Positions 55,548 through 64,000 of a DNA stretch of 64,000 nucleotides are shown here, piece after piece. The stretch comes from Methylotetracoccus oryzae (GTDB lineage Bacteria; Pseudomonadota; Gammaproteobacteria; Methylococcales; Methylococcaceae). Numbering within the stretch: the first letter of the stretch is position 1; every line of letters begins with the position of its first letter. The position numbers were made by a program, and so were the translations under genes. The notes under the pieces are model-generated. The model saw only the letters and a program-made list of their open reading frames with translations, had not been told where the DNA came from and ran no database searches. The stretch lies in the NCBI RefSeq assembly GCF_006175985.1, contig NZ_SRSH01000003.1, positions 124,001 through 188,000 of the forward strand, given 5' to 3'.

Positions 55548-56075
55548 ATGCATATCAATCCACTCGAAAGAAAATGGGTTTACGTATCACTCGGCATGGT
55601 CGGCCTGTTCGTGGCATCGATCGTGTTGACCGCGATTACGGAGGGCGTGCATCCGCCCAGCAACGTCGAAACCGTCGACTCGGCCAGCCTGCATCTGGGC
55701 GACGAGTTCGCCGAGGACAAACTGGGGGTGCGGCAGCAGCCTGACGGTTCGCTCCGTGTGACGCTGGTCGCAGCCCGCTATGGTTTCTATCCCAACCACA
55801 TCGAGATTCCTGCCGATACCCCGGTCACGTTCCGGATGGCCAGCGTCGACGTGCTGCATGCCGCGCATATCCCGATGACCAACATGAGCACGATGGTCGT
55901 GCCGGGTTATGTCTCCCAGATCACGACGACTTTCCCGAAGCCGGGCGATTACCCGATGCTGTGCAACGAGTATTGCGGTCTCGGTCATGACCACATGTGG
56001 AGCAAAGTGACCGTCGTTGCCAAGGAAGAATGGCACGGCGTTGCGGCGGCTGAGCAACAGGGGAGCAAGCCATGA
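55548..56075 (+). CDS. cbaB: ba3-type cytochrome c oxidase subunit II
   Basis: The 175-residue protein has one N-terminal helix (WVYVSLGMVGLFVASIVLTAI) and a periplasmic cupredoxin domain. CuA ligands are His104 (DVLHAAH), Cys139, Cys143, His147 and Met150 in MLCNEYCGLGHDHM. The single helix and short length match the Thermus ba3 type. It receives electrons from cytochrome c and passes them to subunit I. The subunit I gene begins at its stop (ATGA). Confidence 0.93.
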   Translation: MHINPLERKWVYVSLGMVGLFVASIVLTAITEGVHPPSNVETVDSASLHLGDEFAEDKLGVRQQPDGSLRVTLVAARYGFYPNHIEIPADTPVTFRMASVDVLHAAHIPMTNMSTMVVPGYVSQITTTFPKPGDYPMLCNEYCGLGHDHMWSKVTVVAKEEWHGVAAAEQQGSKP

Positions 56076-57694
56076 GCGATCAGGAAGCACGACGGTTCGT
56101 CATCGACCATTTCTGGGTGGCCTTCGCCGCCTTCGCGCTGGCCTGTGTGCTTGGCGTTTATCAGGTGCTGGAACGCAGCGGCATCATCCCGGCGATCCAG
56201 TCGCCGGCGGTCTACTTCGCATCGGTCAGCACCCACGGGGTCTTGATGGCCTACGTGCTGACCACCTTCTTCATCATGGGGTTCGGCTACTACGTGGCCA
56301 CGACGAGCCTGAAAATGCCGATCTGGAACAAGCCGCTGGCCAAGACCGGCTACTGGATCGCACTGGGTGGCACGGTCATGGCCGCGATCCCGCTGCTGCT
56401 GGGCAAGGCCTCGGTGCTGTATACGTTCTATCCGCCGGTGCAGGCGAACGTGCTGTTCTATCTCGGCGCGACCTTGCTGGTGGTCGGATCCTGGTTCTGG
56501 GCTGGCATCATGCTGGTCATGCTGCACCAGTGGAAGGTGGCGCATCCGGGTGAAACCGTGCCCTTGCCGATGTACGCCAACGCGGCCAATGCCATCCTGT
56601 GGCTGTGGACGAGTGTCGGCGTCGCGCTCGAAATGCTCTTCCAGTTGCTGCCCTGGGCGCTGGGCCTGATGGACACGATCGATGTCGGTCTGGCGCGTAC
56701 GCTGTTTGCGTGGACGCTGCATCCCATCGTCTATTTCTGGCTGATTCCGGCCTACATCGCGTTCTACGTGTTCGTGCCGGCGGCGGCCGGCGGGAAACTG
56801 TTCAGCGACGAACTGGCGCGGGTGTCGTTCATCATGATCATGGTTTTCGGTCTGCCGATCGGCTTTCATCACCTGTATGTCGATCCGGAGCAGGCGGCCG
56901 GCTGGAAGCTGGCGCATGGCATCGGCACCTTTGCCGTGGCGATCCCGACCCTGCTGACCGGATTCACGGTCATCGCGTCGCTGGAAGTCGCCGGACGCAA
57001 GCGCGGCGGACATGGCCTGTTCGGCTGGATCGGTGCTCTGCCCTGGCGCAATCCGATGGTGCTGGCGGCCATCCTGTCGCTGCTGATGCTGATGCTCGGC
57101 GGCTTCGGGGGCATGATCAACGCCAGCTACGCGATGAACACCATGGTCCACAACACCGCGTGGGTGCCGGGTCATTTTCATCTGATCTTTGCCGGTACGG
57201 TGATCACGATGTACTTCGCGATCGCTTACTACCTATGGCCCAAACTGACCGGCAAGCAACTGTGTTCGGCCTCGCTGCCAACGCTGCAGTTGTGGTCCTG
57301 GTTCATCGGCATGGCCATTCTGACCACACCGTGGCACGTCCTCGGCCTGCTGGGTCAGCCGCGTCGGATCTCCGACGTCACCTACAACACGCTGCTGACA
57401 CTGGCGTGGGATCCCTACGAACTGGCAATGATCCTGGGTGGCTGCGTACTGCTCGCCTCTGCGCTGCTGTTCGTCTACATCCTGTTCCAGACCCAGACCA
57501 AGGGAGCCGAGGAACCGGACCGGGCCGTGGCCTACGCCGAGCCGCTGCACCCGGTCGTAAAGCTTCCCGCCATGCTGAACGGCTTCGGGCTATGGAACCG
57601 CGTGATCCTGGTGCTGATGATTGTCAGTTTCGCCGTGCCTATCGGGCAGTTCTTCTTCATGGACTCATTCAGTCCGTCGGCATGGGGGTACTGA
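56072..57694 (+). CDS. cbaA: ba3-type cytochrome c oxidase subunit I
   Basis: The 540-residue haem-copper oxidase has at least 12 helices. It has the haem-ligand region STHGVLMAY and the copper-B ligand with cross-linked tyrosine in LHPIVYFWLIPAY. Further histidines lie in FHHLYVDPEQ and the haem-binding HNTAWVPGHFHLIFAG. The motifs and the IIa-II-I gene order are those of B-type (ba3) oxidases, which usually work at low oxygen. It reduces oxygen to water and pumps protons. Confidence 0.94.
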   Translation: MSDQEARRFVIDHFWVAFAAFALACVLGVYQVLERSGIIPAIQSPAVYFASVSTHGVLMAYVLTTFFIMGFGYYVATTSLKMPIWNKPLAKTGYWIALGGTVMAAIPLLLGKASVLYTFYPPVQANVLFYLGATLLVVGSWFWAGIMLVMLHQWKVAHPGETVPLPMYANAANAILWLWTSVGVALEMLFQLLPWALGLMDTIDVGLARTLFAWTLHPIVYFWLIPAYIAFYVFVPAAAGGKLFSDELARVSFIMIMVFGLPIGFHHLYVDPEQAAGWKLAHGIGTFAVAIPTLLTGFTVIASLEVAGRKRGGHGLFGWIGALPWRNPMVLAAILSLLMLMLGGFGGMINASYAMNTMVHNTAWVPGHFHLIFAGTVITMYFAIAYYLWPKLTGKQLCSASLPTLQLWSWFIGMAILTTPWHVLGLLGQPRRISDVTYNTLLTLAWDPYELAMILGGCVLLASALLFVYILFQTQTKGAEEPDRAVAYAEPLHPVVKLPAMLNGFGLWNRVILVLMIVSFAVPIGQFFFMDSFSPSAWGY

Positions 57695-57695
57695 G

Positions 57696-58340
57696 ATGAG
57701 AACTTTCATTGCACTCGCGTGGCTGATCCTGCCGGGCCTGTCGGCCGTCGCCGCAGCCGAGCCGTCGACCCGCATCGCGTGGACGCCGCAGACGCTGAAT
57801 CTGGTGAAGAGCGGCGACCCCGCGCGGGGTCAGACCAAGGCGGCCAGTTGCCAAGGCTGTCACGGTGCGGAGCCCGCTAATGCGGCCACACCGTTCCCCT
57901 ACCTGAACGGACAGCTGGCGACGTATCTGTATCGCCAGTTGCAGGACTATAAGGCCGGTGGCCGTCCTCATCCGATCATGACGGGGATCGCTGCTGCGCT
58001 CAGCGATCAGGACATGGCGGACATTGCCCAGTGGTACAGCCAGCAGGCGCCGGTGCAGATGCCGGAGGGCCGGGGCGATGTGCCGCGGCTGGTCGTCGAC
58101 GGCGACAGCAAACGCCTGATCGCGCCGTGCGGCATCTGTCACGGTGGCCATGGGCAGGGCGAGCCGGTCGATACGCCGCGCCTTTCGGGTCAGAAGGCGT
58201 CCTATCTCAAGGAGACGCTGTTGGCCTACAAGTCGGGGCAGCGCCACAACGACATCTACCGCAGGATGCGGATCATGGCGGAGCGCTTGTCTCCCGAGGA
58301 GATCGACGTGCTGGGCAACTACTACGGCGGACTGCGCTAA
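57696..58340 (+). CDS. two-haem cytochrome c (c4-like)
   Basis: The 214-residue periplasmic protein has a signal peptide (FIALAWLILPGLSAVAAAE) and two CxxCH motifs (CQGCH and CGICH) in two homologous halves, as in cytochrome c4. It starts one base after the subunit I stop codon and is probably the electron donor of the ba3 oxidase. Confidence 0.9.
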   Translation: MRTFIALAWLILPGLSAVAAAEPSTRIAWTPQTLNLVKSGDPARGQTKAASCQGCHGAEPANAATPFPYLNGQLATYLYRQLQDYKAGGRPHPIMTGIAAALSDQDMADIAQWYSQQAPVQMPEGRGDVPRLVVDGDSKRLIAPCGICHGGHGQGEPVDTPRLSGQKASYLKETLLAYKSGQRHNDIYRRMRIMAERLSPEEIDVLGNYYGGLR

Positions 58341-59360
58341 ATGGCTGACCGTCTCGCTGCCTGCCGCGTGATCGGCCTCGGGCGTCGCCGGCTTCTGGCT
58401 GGCGCGTTGATGGCGCTGCTCGCGGCAGGGGGCGCTGCGGCGAAAGGCGTGCCGGCAAAGCCCGAGCCCGTTCGTATCGGTGTGCTCGCCTTTGGCACCG
58501 TCAGTTGGGAACTCGCCGCGATGGAAGCGGAAGCCCCGGCGCCAACCGGCTCGCCGGCCATCGTGCCGACGGTGCTGGCCGGCGCCGAGGCCGGGAAAGT
58601 CGCGCTGCAGGGCAAGGCAGTCGACCTCATCGTCGCCGACTGGATCTGGGTCGCCCGCCAGCGCAGCCAGGGTCTGGATTTCACCTTCGTGCCCTACTCG
58701 ACGATGCACGGCGCGCTGGTCGTGCCGGCGGACTCGGCGATCCGGGACGTCGGGGATTTGAAGGGGAAAAAACTCGGGGTGGTCGGTGGGGGGCTCGACA
58801 AGAACTGGCTGATGCTTAAGCTGCTGGCCAAGCGGAAGTATGGGCTGGACGCCGAGAAGGCCATCGAACCGGTATTTGGGGCGCCGCCGCTGCTGAACCA
58901 GCAGTTGACCCAGGGGCGCATCGATGCGCTGCTGAACTACTGGCACTATGCGGTGAAGCTCGAAGCGCAGGGTTTCCGAAAGCTGCTCGACGGCCGCGCC
59001 CTGCTGCGGGAATTCGGTGTGGACGCCGACCTCGCCAATCTGGGTTTCGTGTTCCGGGAGTCGTGGGCAAAGCAGCATCCGGAGGCGTTGCATGCGTTGC
59101 TGGAACGGTTTCGCAGCGCGCATGCGCGCCTGTGTGACAACGATGCGGCGTGGCAGCATATCGTGCCGTTGACGCAGGAAACCAACCCGAAGGCTATCGT
59201 GCTGCTGCGCCAGCGTTATTGCGAAGGCGGGGTGGGCGACCCACCCGAGCGCCAGGCCGAGGCGGCTGGACGACTGTTCGCCCTGCTGCGCGAGGCAGGC
59301 GGTGAGACGTTCGCAGGTGCCGCAATGCCGGCCGGCACGTTCTGGACCGCGCCCCGCTAA
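58341..59360 (+). CDS. orphan Tat-type solute-binding protein
   Basis: The 339-residue protein has a twin-arginine-like signal (LGRRRLLAGALMALLAAGG), then an NMT1/SsuA-like periplasmic binding fold (VPTVLAGAEAGKVALQGKAVDLIVADW, GVVGGGLDKNW, GRIDALLNYWHYA). It starts at the base after the cytochrome c stop codon. No permease or ATPase gene is nearby, so it may serve another role in the oxidase operon, such as ligand sensing or metal or cofactor delivery. Confidence 0.8.
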   Translation: MADRLAACRVIGLGRRRLLAGALMALLAAGGAAAKGVPAKPEPVRIGVLAFGTVSWELAAMEAEAPAPTGSPAIVPTVLAGAEAGKVALQGKAVDLIVADWIWVARQRSQGLDFTFVPYSTMHGALVVPADSAIRDVGDLKGKKLGVVGGGLDKNWLMLKLLAKRKYGLDAEKAIEPVFGAPPLLNQQLTQGRIDALLNYWHYAVKLEAQGFRKLLDGRALLREFGVDADLANLGFVFRESWAKQHPEALHALLERFRSAHARLCDNDAAWQHIVPLTQETNPKAIVLLRQRYCEGGVGDPPERQAEAAGRLFALLREAGGETFAGAAMPAGTFWTAPR

Positions 59361-59565
59361 TTCCCCCTGACAGGAGACGTCCGGTGGCAAGGTCGGGACT
59401 TCCACTTCCCGCTTTGACCATGCTTGGTCGTGGGAGAGGGCCGGGACGGAGAGACCGTCTGCGGGCGGAAACCCGCGGGCCAGCCTCCAGCGACGGATTC
59501 GCGGCCTAGCTCGGCCTCCCGGCCCGCTCCCGCGAGAGGCGTGTGAACAGCTGCCTACCCGCCGC
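59361..59565. other. 205-bp region between convergent genes
   Basis: It contains a GACCA-TGCT-TGGTC type inverted repeat near 59417-59430 and GCGGG...CCCGC near 59461-59475, which may act as terminators for the oxidase operon and the ROK gene. No gene is visible. Confidence 0.35.
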
Positions 59566-60465
59566 TCAATATTCCCACAGCCAGGCCGCGCCTCGGACCC
59601 CGCTGGAGTCGCCATGACGGGGGGGCACGAGGCGCGTGTCCACGCGATCGGAGAACACATAACGCTCCCACAACAGCGGGATCGAGCGGTACAGGCGCGC
59701 GCAATTCGACAGGCCGCCCCCCAGCACGATCGCATGCGGGTCGAGAATGTTGATGATGTGCGCCAGCGCCCGCGCCAGGCGGTCCTCGTAGATCTCGATC
59801 GTCGCACCACAGGACGGGTCACCGGCATCCGCGCGTTCGACGATCTGAAAAGCCTCGAGCGTCTCGGCGGTCCGCTCGCGATGACAGCGCGTCAATCCCG
59901 GGCCGGACAGAAAGCTCTCGATGCAACCGGAGCGGCCACAGTAGCAGTCGGGGCCCGGGCGTTCGGCGTCGGTCGGCCAGGGCAGGGGATTGTGGCCCCA
60001 TTCACCCGCAATGGCATTGGGCCCGTCCAGCAGTCGGTTTCTGACCACGATACCGCCCCCGACACCCGTGCCCAGAATCACGCCGAACACGGTGGTCGCG
60101 CCGGCCGCCGCACCGTCCACGGCTTCCGACAGCGCGAAACAGTCGGCATCGTTCGCGATCCGTACCGGTCGGGACAGCAGTTGCTGCAGGTCTTCGAGCA
60201 GCGGCTGCCCGTTCAGCCAGGTCGAGTTGCAGTTCTTCATCCGGCCGCTGGCTTTCGAAATCGCACCGGGGGTGCCGATTCCGATGCTCCCCTGGCCGCC
60301 CAACTCCGTTTCGGCATCGGTGACGAGTTGCCCGATGGCCTGCAGCGTGCCCGAATAGTCCCCCTTGGGTGTCGGTACCCGCCGTCGCCATAGGGCTTCG
60401 CCCGTGCCGTTCAGGGCCAGCAACTCGATCTTTGTGCCGCCGAGGTCGATACCGAAGCGGATCAT
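59566..60465 (-). CDS. ROK-family sugar kinase
   Basis: The 299-residue kinase has the ATP site DLGGTKIELLALN at the N-terminus, GIGTPGAIS, catalytic NDADCFALSEA, and ILGTGVGGGIV. The zinc motif lies in GHNPLPWP...CYCGRSGCIESFLSGPG. It is most similar in layout to NagK/Mak-type fructo- or N-acetylglucosamine kinases. It is divergent from the M14 gene at 60625. Confidence 0.9.
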   Translation of the reverse strand: MIRFGIDLGGTKIELLALNGTGEALWRRRVPTPKGDYSGTLQAIGQLVTDAETELGGQGSIGIGTPGAISKASGRMKNCNSTWLNGQPLLEDLQQLLSRPVRIANDADCFALSEAVDGAAAGATTVFGVILGTGVGGGIVVRNRLLDGPNAIAGEWGHNPLPWPTDAERPGPDCYCGRSGCIESFLSGPGLTRCHRERTAETLEAFQIVERADAGDPSCGATIEIYEDRLARALAHIINILDPHAIVLGGGLSNCARLYRSIPLLWERYVFSDRVDTRLVPPRHGDSSGVRGAAWLWEY

Positions 60466-60624
60466 GGCCCGAACTCCCCGCCGGCAGAGCGGATGCCGAT
60501 CGACCCATCGCCTCCGCAGATTCGCTGCACTGTAACTTGCGGTCGCCCGGGAGCGCCGTAGAATTCTTGTTCTATCAAACCGTTCCCCTCAATTTCCCAG
60601 CCTTTCAGGAGGTCGCCGAGCCCA

Positions 60625-61722
60625 TTGAACGCCGTTCCTGCCGTCACGAGCCCGCTATTCCGCTCACCCGTCGCCGAGGCCATGCGCGAAGCCATGGCCG
60701 GCGGCATGGATTTTCCGGAAATGCGGGATCTGTTGGACTTGACCGAAAACCTGCACGGCCTGGCGCGTGTCGACGTGCTGGACACTATCGCGCACCGGGG
60801 CCGCGCCTTCCCCCTGATTTCGGTGGCCTTCGGCCCGGACGATCCCAGGGCGCCAGTGCTGGCCCTGTTCGGCGGCGTGCACGGCCTCGAACGTATCGGC
60901 ACCCGCATCGTGTTGTCCTACCTGCGTACGCTCAGCGAGCTGGCGCGCTGGGATCGTATCACCCGCGAGATGCTGAAGACCACACGGATCGTGCTGTTCC
61001 CGTTGGTCAATCCGGTGGGCATGCTGCTGAAGCGTCGCTCGAATGGCAACGGCGTCGATCTGATGCGGAACTCGCCGGTGCGGGCCGATGGGATAGGGCG
61101 ATGGCATCTGTTCGCCGGGCACAGCATCTCACCACGTCTGCCCTGGTACCAGGGCACAGCGGGTGCGCCAATGGAGGCCGAGGCCCAGGCCGTCTGCAAG
61201 CTGGTGCGCGAGGAGATTTTCCCGGCCTCGATCGCCCTGGTGGTCGACGTGCATTCCGGCTACGGGAACAGGGACCGCATCTGGTTTCCCTACGCCCGGA
61301 CGCGCGACCCCTTCCCGCGCGTGCCCGAGGTCCTGGCGCTGAAGGGATTGCTGGACAGCACCTACCCGCACCATATCTATTGCGTCGAGCCCCAGTCGCG
61401 GCAATACGTCACCCACGGTGATCTGTGGGATTACCTCTACGACGACTATCACGCGCGGGGGGCGCCCGGCCATTTCATTCCGTTCACGCTGGAACTGGGT
61501 TCATGGGTCTGGGTCCGAAAGAACTGGTGGCAGTTGTTCGACCGGCTAGGCGCGTTCAACCCCCACTTGCCCCACCGTGAACAGCGCGCTCTGCGGCGCC
61601 ATTTGCATCTGTTCGATTTTCTTTACCGGGCGGTGCAGTCACCCGAGCCTTGGGCCGCGATGGGCGATGGAAGCCGCGAGCGACTGATGGGCCATGCCGT
61701 GGGACTCTGGTATGCAAAATGA
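60625..61722 (+). CDS. M14-type zinc carboxypeptidase / AstE-like hydrolase
   Basis: The 365-residue protein has the HxxE zinc site (GGVHGLERIG, His86 and Glu89), the third ligand in VVDVHSGYG, and a catalytic glutamate in FTLELGSW, the pattern of the succinylglutamate desuccinylase/M14 group. It probably cleaves an amide or peptide. The best start is TTG at 60625 with AGGAGG (60607-60612) at 12 bases. The alpha/beta hydrolase gene overlaps it by 11 bases. Confidence 0.8.
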   Translation: MNAVPAVTSPLFRSPVAEAMREAMAGGMDFPEMRDLLDLTENLHGLARVDVLDTIAHRGRAFPLISVAFGPDDPRAPVLALFGGVHGLERIGTRIVLSYLRTLSELARWDRITREMLKTTRIVLFPLVNPVGMLLKRRSNGNGVDLMRNSPVRADGIGRWHLFAGHSISPRLPWYQGTAGAPMEAEAQAVCKLVREEIFPASIALVVDVHSGYGNRDRIWFPYARTRDPFPRVPEVLALKGLLDSTYPHHIYCVEPQSRQYVTHGDLWDYLYDDYHARGAPGHFIPFTLELGSWVWVRKNWWQLFDRLGAFNPHLPHREQRALRRHLHLFDFLYRAVQSPEPWAAMGDGSRERLMGHAVGLWYAK

Positions 61723-62539
61723 GGCCAATGCGTCACGCTGGGTGCTGCTGCGCGGTCTGGTGCGCGAAAGTGCCCATTGGGACGATTTCCCGCAGCGGTT
61801 CGCCGCCAGCGTGCCGGGGGCTCGGTGCTACTCCGTCGATTTTCCGGGAACGGGCGTGCATTGGCAGACCCTGAGTCCCTTCTCCGTGGCCGGCATCATG
61901 GAAGCGGGACGGGCCGAGGCGCTGCAGCGGTCGGCCGCGTTGTCGGGCGCGCCGCTCTTCGTGCTGTCGGTTTCCCTTGGGGCCATGGTCGCGATCGAAT
62001 GGGCGCGCCGACATCCGGCCGAGCTGGCCGGCGTCGTGCTGATCAATACCAGCCTGGGCGGTCTGAGCCCGCTGCACGAGCGTCTGAACTGGCGGGTGCT
62101 GCCGGACATGCTGCGCATGGCCCTCGAACGGGATGTCGCGCGCCGGGAAGAACAGATCCTGAGGCTCACCAGCAATGCTGCCTCGTTCAGCCCCGAACTG
62201 ATCGCCGCTCGCGTCGATGCCTATCGCCGTCATCCGGTCAGCGGGCGTACGCTGTTGCGGCAATTGTGGGCTGCCTCCCGCTTCCGGCCGAGCCTCGAAA
62301 AGCCGCCCGTCCCTGTGCTGCTGCTGAGCGGGCAGGGCGACCGCATGGTGTCGCCGGGCTGCACCGACGCTCTCGCGCGCATCTGGCAACTCGAACCGTT
62401 GCGCCATCCGACCGCAGGTCACGACCTGCCGCTGGATGAGCCCGAGTGGACCATCGAGGTGACGCGGGAGTGGATGCGAGGGCTGGCGCTATCAGCCAGT
62501 TCGGAGACGAGCGCGGTCGGAACGCCCGGTCGGAGCTGA
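61712..62539 (+). CDS. alpha/beta hydrolase
   Basis: The 275-residue protein has the nucleophile elbow LSVSLGAM, an acid in SGQGDRMVSPG and a histidine in TAGHDLPLDEPEW, the catalytic triad of the alpha/beta hydrolase fold. The N-terminus has LLRGLVRESAHWDDF, an oxyanion-hole region with Gly. It is coupled to the M14-type gene (11-base overlap), so the two hydrolases probably act in one pathway. Confidence 0.88.
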   Translation: MQNEANASRWVLLRGLVRESAHWDDFPQRFAASVPGARCYSVDFPGTGVHWQTLSPFSVAGIMEAGRAEALQRSAALSGAPLFVLSVSLGAMVAIEWARRHPAELAGVVLINTSLGGLSPLHERLNWRVLPDMLRMALERDVARREEQILRLTSNAASFSPELIAARVDAYRRHPVSGRTLLRQLWAASRFRPSLEKPPVPVLLLSGQGDRMVSPGCTDALARIWQLEPLRHPTAGHDLPLDEPEWTIEVTREWMRGLALSASSETSAVGTPGRS

Positions 62540-62707
62540 GCGTCAGCTCCCTTCGATCCGCAGCGCCTCATCCCGGAACGGCAGCACATCCCCCGCCCTG
62601 CATGGCGGCGCTGTGGCCGCGCTTTTCTGATACTCTTGACGGTCTCCGACCGGCGAACCTTTCGGCCCAATTGCCGCCGGCGATCGTGCAGGAGGCCGAC
62701 CCCAGCG

Positions 62708-64000
62708 ATGATCACTGCCGCCCCCCCCTATAACACCGTCATGCCGGAAGGCGAGCCGTCCCCCGACGCGCGGATCTCCGAAGCCCTGATACTGGCGGGG
62801 GTGACGCTCGTTCTGCTCGTCAGTCTGTTGCAATACCTCGACAATTGCTTCGTCATCAATGCCAACGGGCTCTGGAAGAGCGTCTACGTACGGATGTGGG
62901 CGAACAGCCCCGCCACGGCGCCGGTGGACTTCGCCAATCTGCTGTATTTCCCGGTTTATGGCCTGTTGTGCCGGTTGCTCGATGCCTTCGGGATTTTCGT
63001 CGGCCAGACATGGCGGCAAATGGCGCTGCTCAATACGGTGTTCGCGTCCATCGGTGTGGGGCTGATTTACCTCTGGATCGCGACGGCGTTCCGCAGCCGG
63101 CTGATCGGCGTGCTGGCCGCCGTGTTCTATCTGGGCACGGGGTTCTTTCTGGCGCTGGCCGTCATCAACGAAGACATCATGCCCAGCTACGTCTGGACGC
63201 TGACCGGCATGATGCTGGGGGCCCTGTGGTTCGGCCGCCCAAGCCCGACCCGCATCGTGCTGGTCGCCCTGGTCGTCTCGGTGGGCTGGCTGTTCGAGTG
63301 GCGGCTGATGTTTCCCGTCGTGCCGCCCATGCTGCTGGCGCTGTGGCTGTCGGCCCGACGCTGGACGGCGCGGTTGCGGCGGGTGGTACTGTTCGCTGCC
63401 GGCTTGACCATCGTGCCGCTGCTGTTGACCTCGTCACTGATGGTGCGCGGCACCTGTACCCGGACAGCCGAGTGCCTGCAGCAGATGTTCTGGACCGGCA
63501 AGGGCCTCGGCACCGGTTGGGCGGGGTTCAGTTGGGTCAAGGTCAAGCTTGCCTGGGTCGGCATGGTGCAGTCGCTGATCGGCGGACGCTTCATCGGGTC
63601 CGACCACTGGTCCCGACATCTCGCCCATGTGCTGGAGGCCGGGGTCGGGACCTTGCTGCTGATCGTGCTCGCACTGGGCGCGCTGCGCTATGCCTGGAAA
63701 CGGCGCGGCGAGCCCTGCGTCGTCGCACACCTGATCGTATTCGGCGGCACGTTTTGCGCGGGCCAGGTGTTCAACCTGTACTCCCAGCCGCACGATCCGC
63801 AGATGCAGTTGACCGTGATGCCGTGGGTCATACTCGGGTGGGCCGTGATGATGTCCCTGTTGACCGGACAGGGGGATCCCCTGACCGGGACCCACAATCC
63901 CGGCCCGGCTCCGTGGCGCCTGGCGCTGGCCGCGGTGCTGTGCCTGCTGCCGCTGGTCTACAACGCCTCGGTGCTGGCCCAGGGGCGGGGCGGGGACACC
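62708..64000 (+). CDS. multi-pass membrane protein, incomplete at right edge
   Basis: The reading frame stays open for 431 codons to the last base of the window. It shows about ten hydrophobic helices (AGVTLVLLVSLLQYL, LIGVLAAVFYLGTGFFLALAV, IVLVALVVSVGWLF, LRRVVLFAAGLTIVPLLLTS, VGTLLLIVLALGALRYAW and others). A short loop near residue 240 carries two cysteines (GTCTRTAECLQQ). The layout resembles GT39/PMT-like or other polyprenyl-linked glycosyltransferases, but no catalytic motif was recognised. AGGAGG lies 12 bases before the ATG; the ATG at 62741 is an alternative. Confidence 0.7.
   Translation, partial: MITAAPPYNTVMPEGEPSPDARISEALILAGVTLVLLVSLLQYLDNCFVINANGLWKSVYVRMWANSPATAPVDFANLLYFPVYGLLCRLLDAFGIFVGQTWRQMALLNTVFASIGVGLIYLWIATAFRSRLIGVLAAVFYLGTGFFLALAVINEDIMPSYVWTLTGMMLGALWFGRPSPTRIVLVALVVSVGWLFEWRLMFPVVPPMLLALWLSARRWTARLRRVVLFAAGLTIVPLLLTSSLMVRGTCTRTAECLQQMFWTGKGLGTGWAGFSWVKVKLAWVGMVQSLIGGRFIGSDHWSRHLAHVLEAGVGTLLLIVLALGALRYAWKRRGEPCVVAHLIVFGGTFCAGQVFNLYSQPHDPQMQLTVMPWVILGWAVMMSLLTGQGDPLTGTHNPGPAPWRLALAAVLCLLPLVYNASVLAQGRGGDT

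Noticed and set aside
55985-57181. 398-codon minus-strand open frame
   Set aside because: It is antisense to oxidase subunits II and I and has low-complexity His/Gln/Arg-rich sequence without domains.
57669-59828. 719-codon minus-strand open frame
   Set aside because: It is antisense to the oxidase subunit I end, cytochrome c and binding protein genes, which have clear domains; such shadows are common at high GC.
1-64000. tRNA, rRNA, insertion sequences, prophage
   Set aside because: I found no cloverleaf with acceptor CCA, no rRNA sequence, and no transposase, integrase or phage structural gene by eye.

Overview
This 64 kb window is GC-rich, densely coding chromosomal DNA with many 1-, 4- and 11-base gene overlaps. 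Gene content (long-form ispG, sucAB, fabI, ycgN, ychJ, pcm, a two-haem cytochrome c4-like protein) points to a high-GC proteobacterium, most likely a gammaproteobacterium. This is inference from gene families only; no rRNA or tRNA gene was seen to fix the taxonomy.

Layout: 1-7.1 kb holds assorted single genes (a truncated membrane protein, a fatty-acid-hydroxylase/sterol-desaturase relative, a DUF2064 transferase, a PhoD-like phosphatase, a dihaem peroxidase, a lipoprotein with a duplicated domain). 7.4-14.6 kb has pcm and a soluble NAD-linked molybdenum formate dehydrogenase operon, fdsGBA-fdhD-fdsD. 14.9-20.9 kb is a pteridine-type cluster: a GTP cyclohydrolase II fused to a RibD reductase domain, an MDR oxidoreductase, a divergent 6-pyruvoyltetrahydropterin-synthase relative and a methyltransferase, translationally coupled or tightly spaced, facing two coupled GT4 glycosyltransferases. 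21-32.7 kb contains an HMA-SafE/DsbD_2 membrane protein, ispG, a VOC/DUF4326/DUF5131 operon, ycgN, an APC permease, two secreted putative NlpC-like proteins, an HD hydrolase and ychJ.

32.7-34.9 kb is non-coding. It carries five near-identical 203-208 bp tandem copies, plus a sixth degenerate one, of a unit rich in inverted repeats whose sequence changes often keep the base pairing. 34.9-38.8 kb holds an ABC-2 exporter next to CrtO-like acyltransferase and CrtQ-like glycosyltransferase genes. Then follow sucAB, moaA and fabI. 45.7-51.9 kb is a four-gene peptide-type ABC importer. 52.5-55.0 kb encodes a two-component pair whose kinase has a plant-ETR1-like ethylene-binding domain with all key ligand residues. 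55.4-59.4 kb is a ba3-type cytochrome oxidase (subunits IIa, II, I), a dihaem cytochrome c and an orphan solute-binding protein. The window ends with a ROK kinase, an M14-type zinc hydrolase, an alpha/beta hydrolase and an incomplete multi-pass membrane protein.

The best candidates for undescribed biology are the structured tandem array (with a look-alike at 44.46 kb), the divergent-PTPS pteridine cluster and the ethylene-receptor-like kinase. Metabolically the window combines formate oxidation to NADH (FDH, with MoaA making its cofactor precursor), the TCA 2-oxoglutarate step and an oxygen-scavenging terminal oxidase. All start sites and functions are read from sequence and family knowledge; no database search was run.
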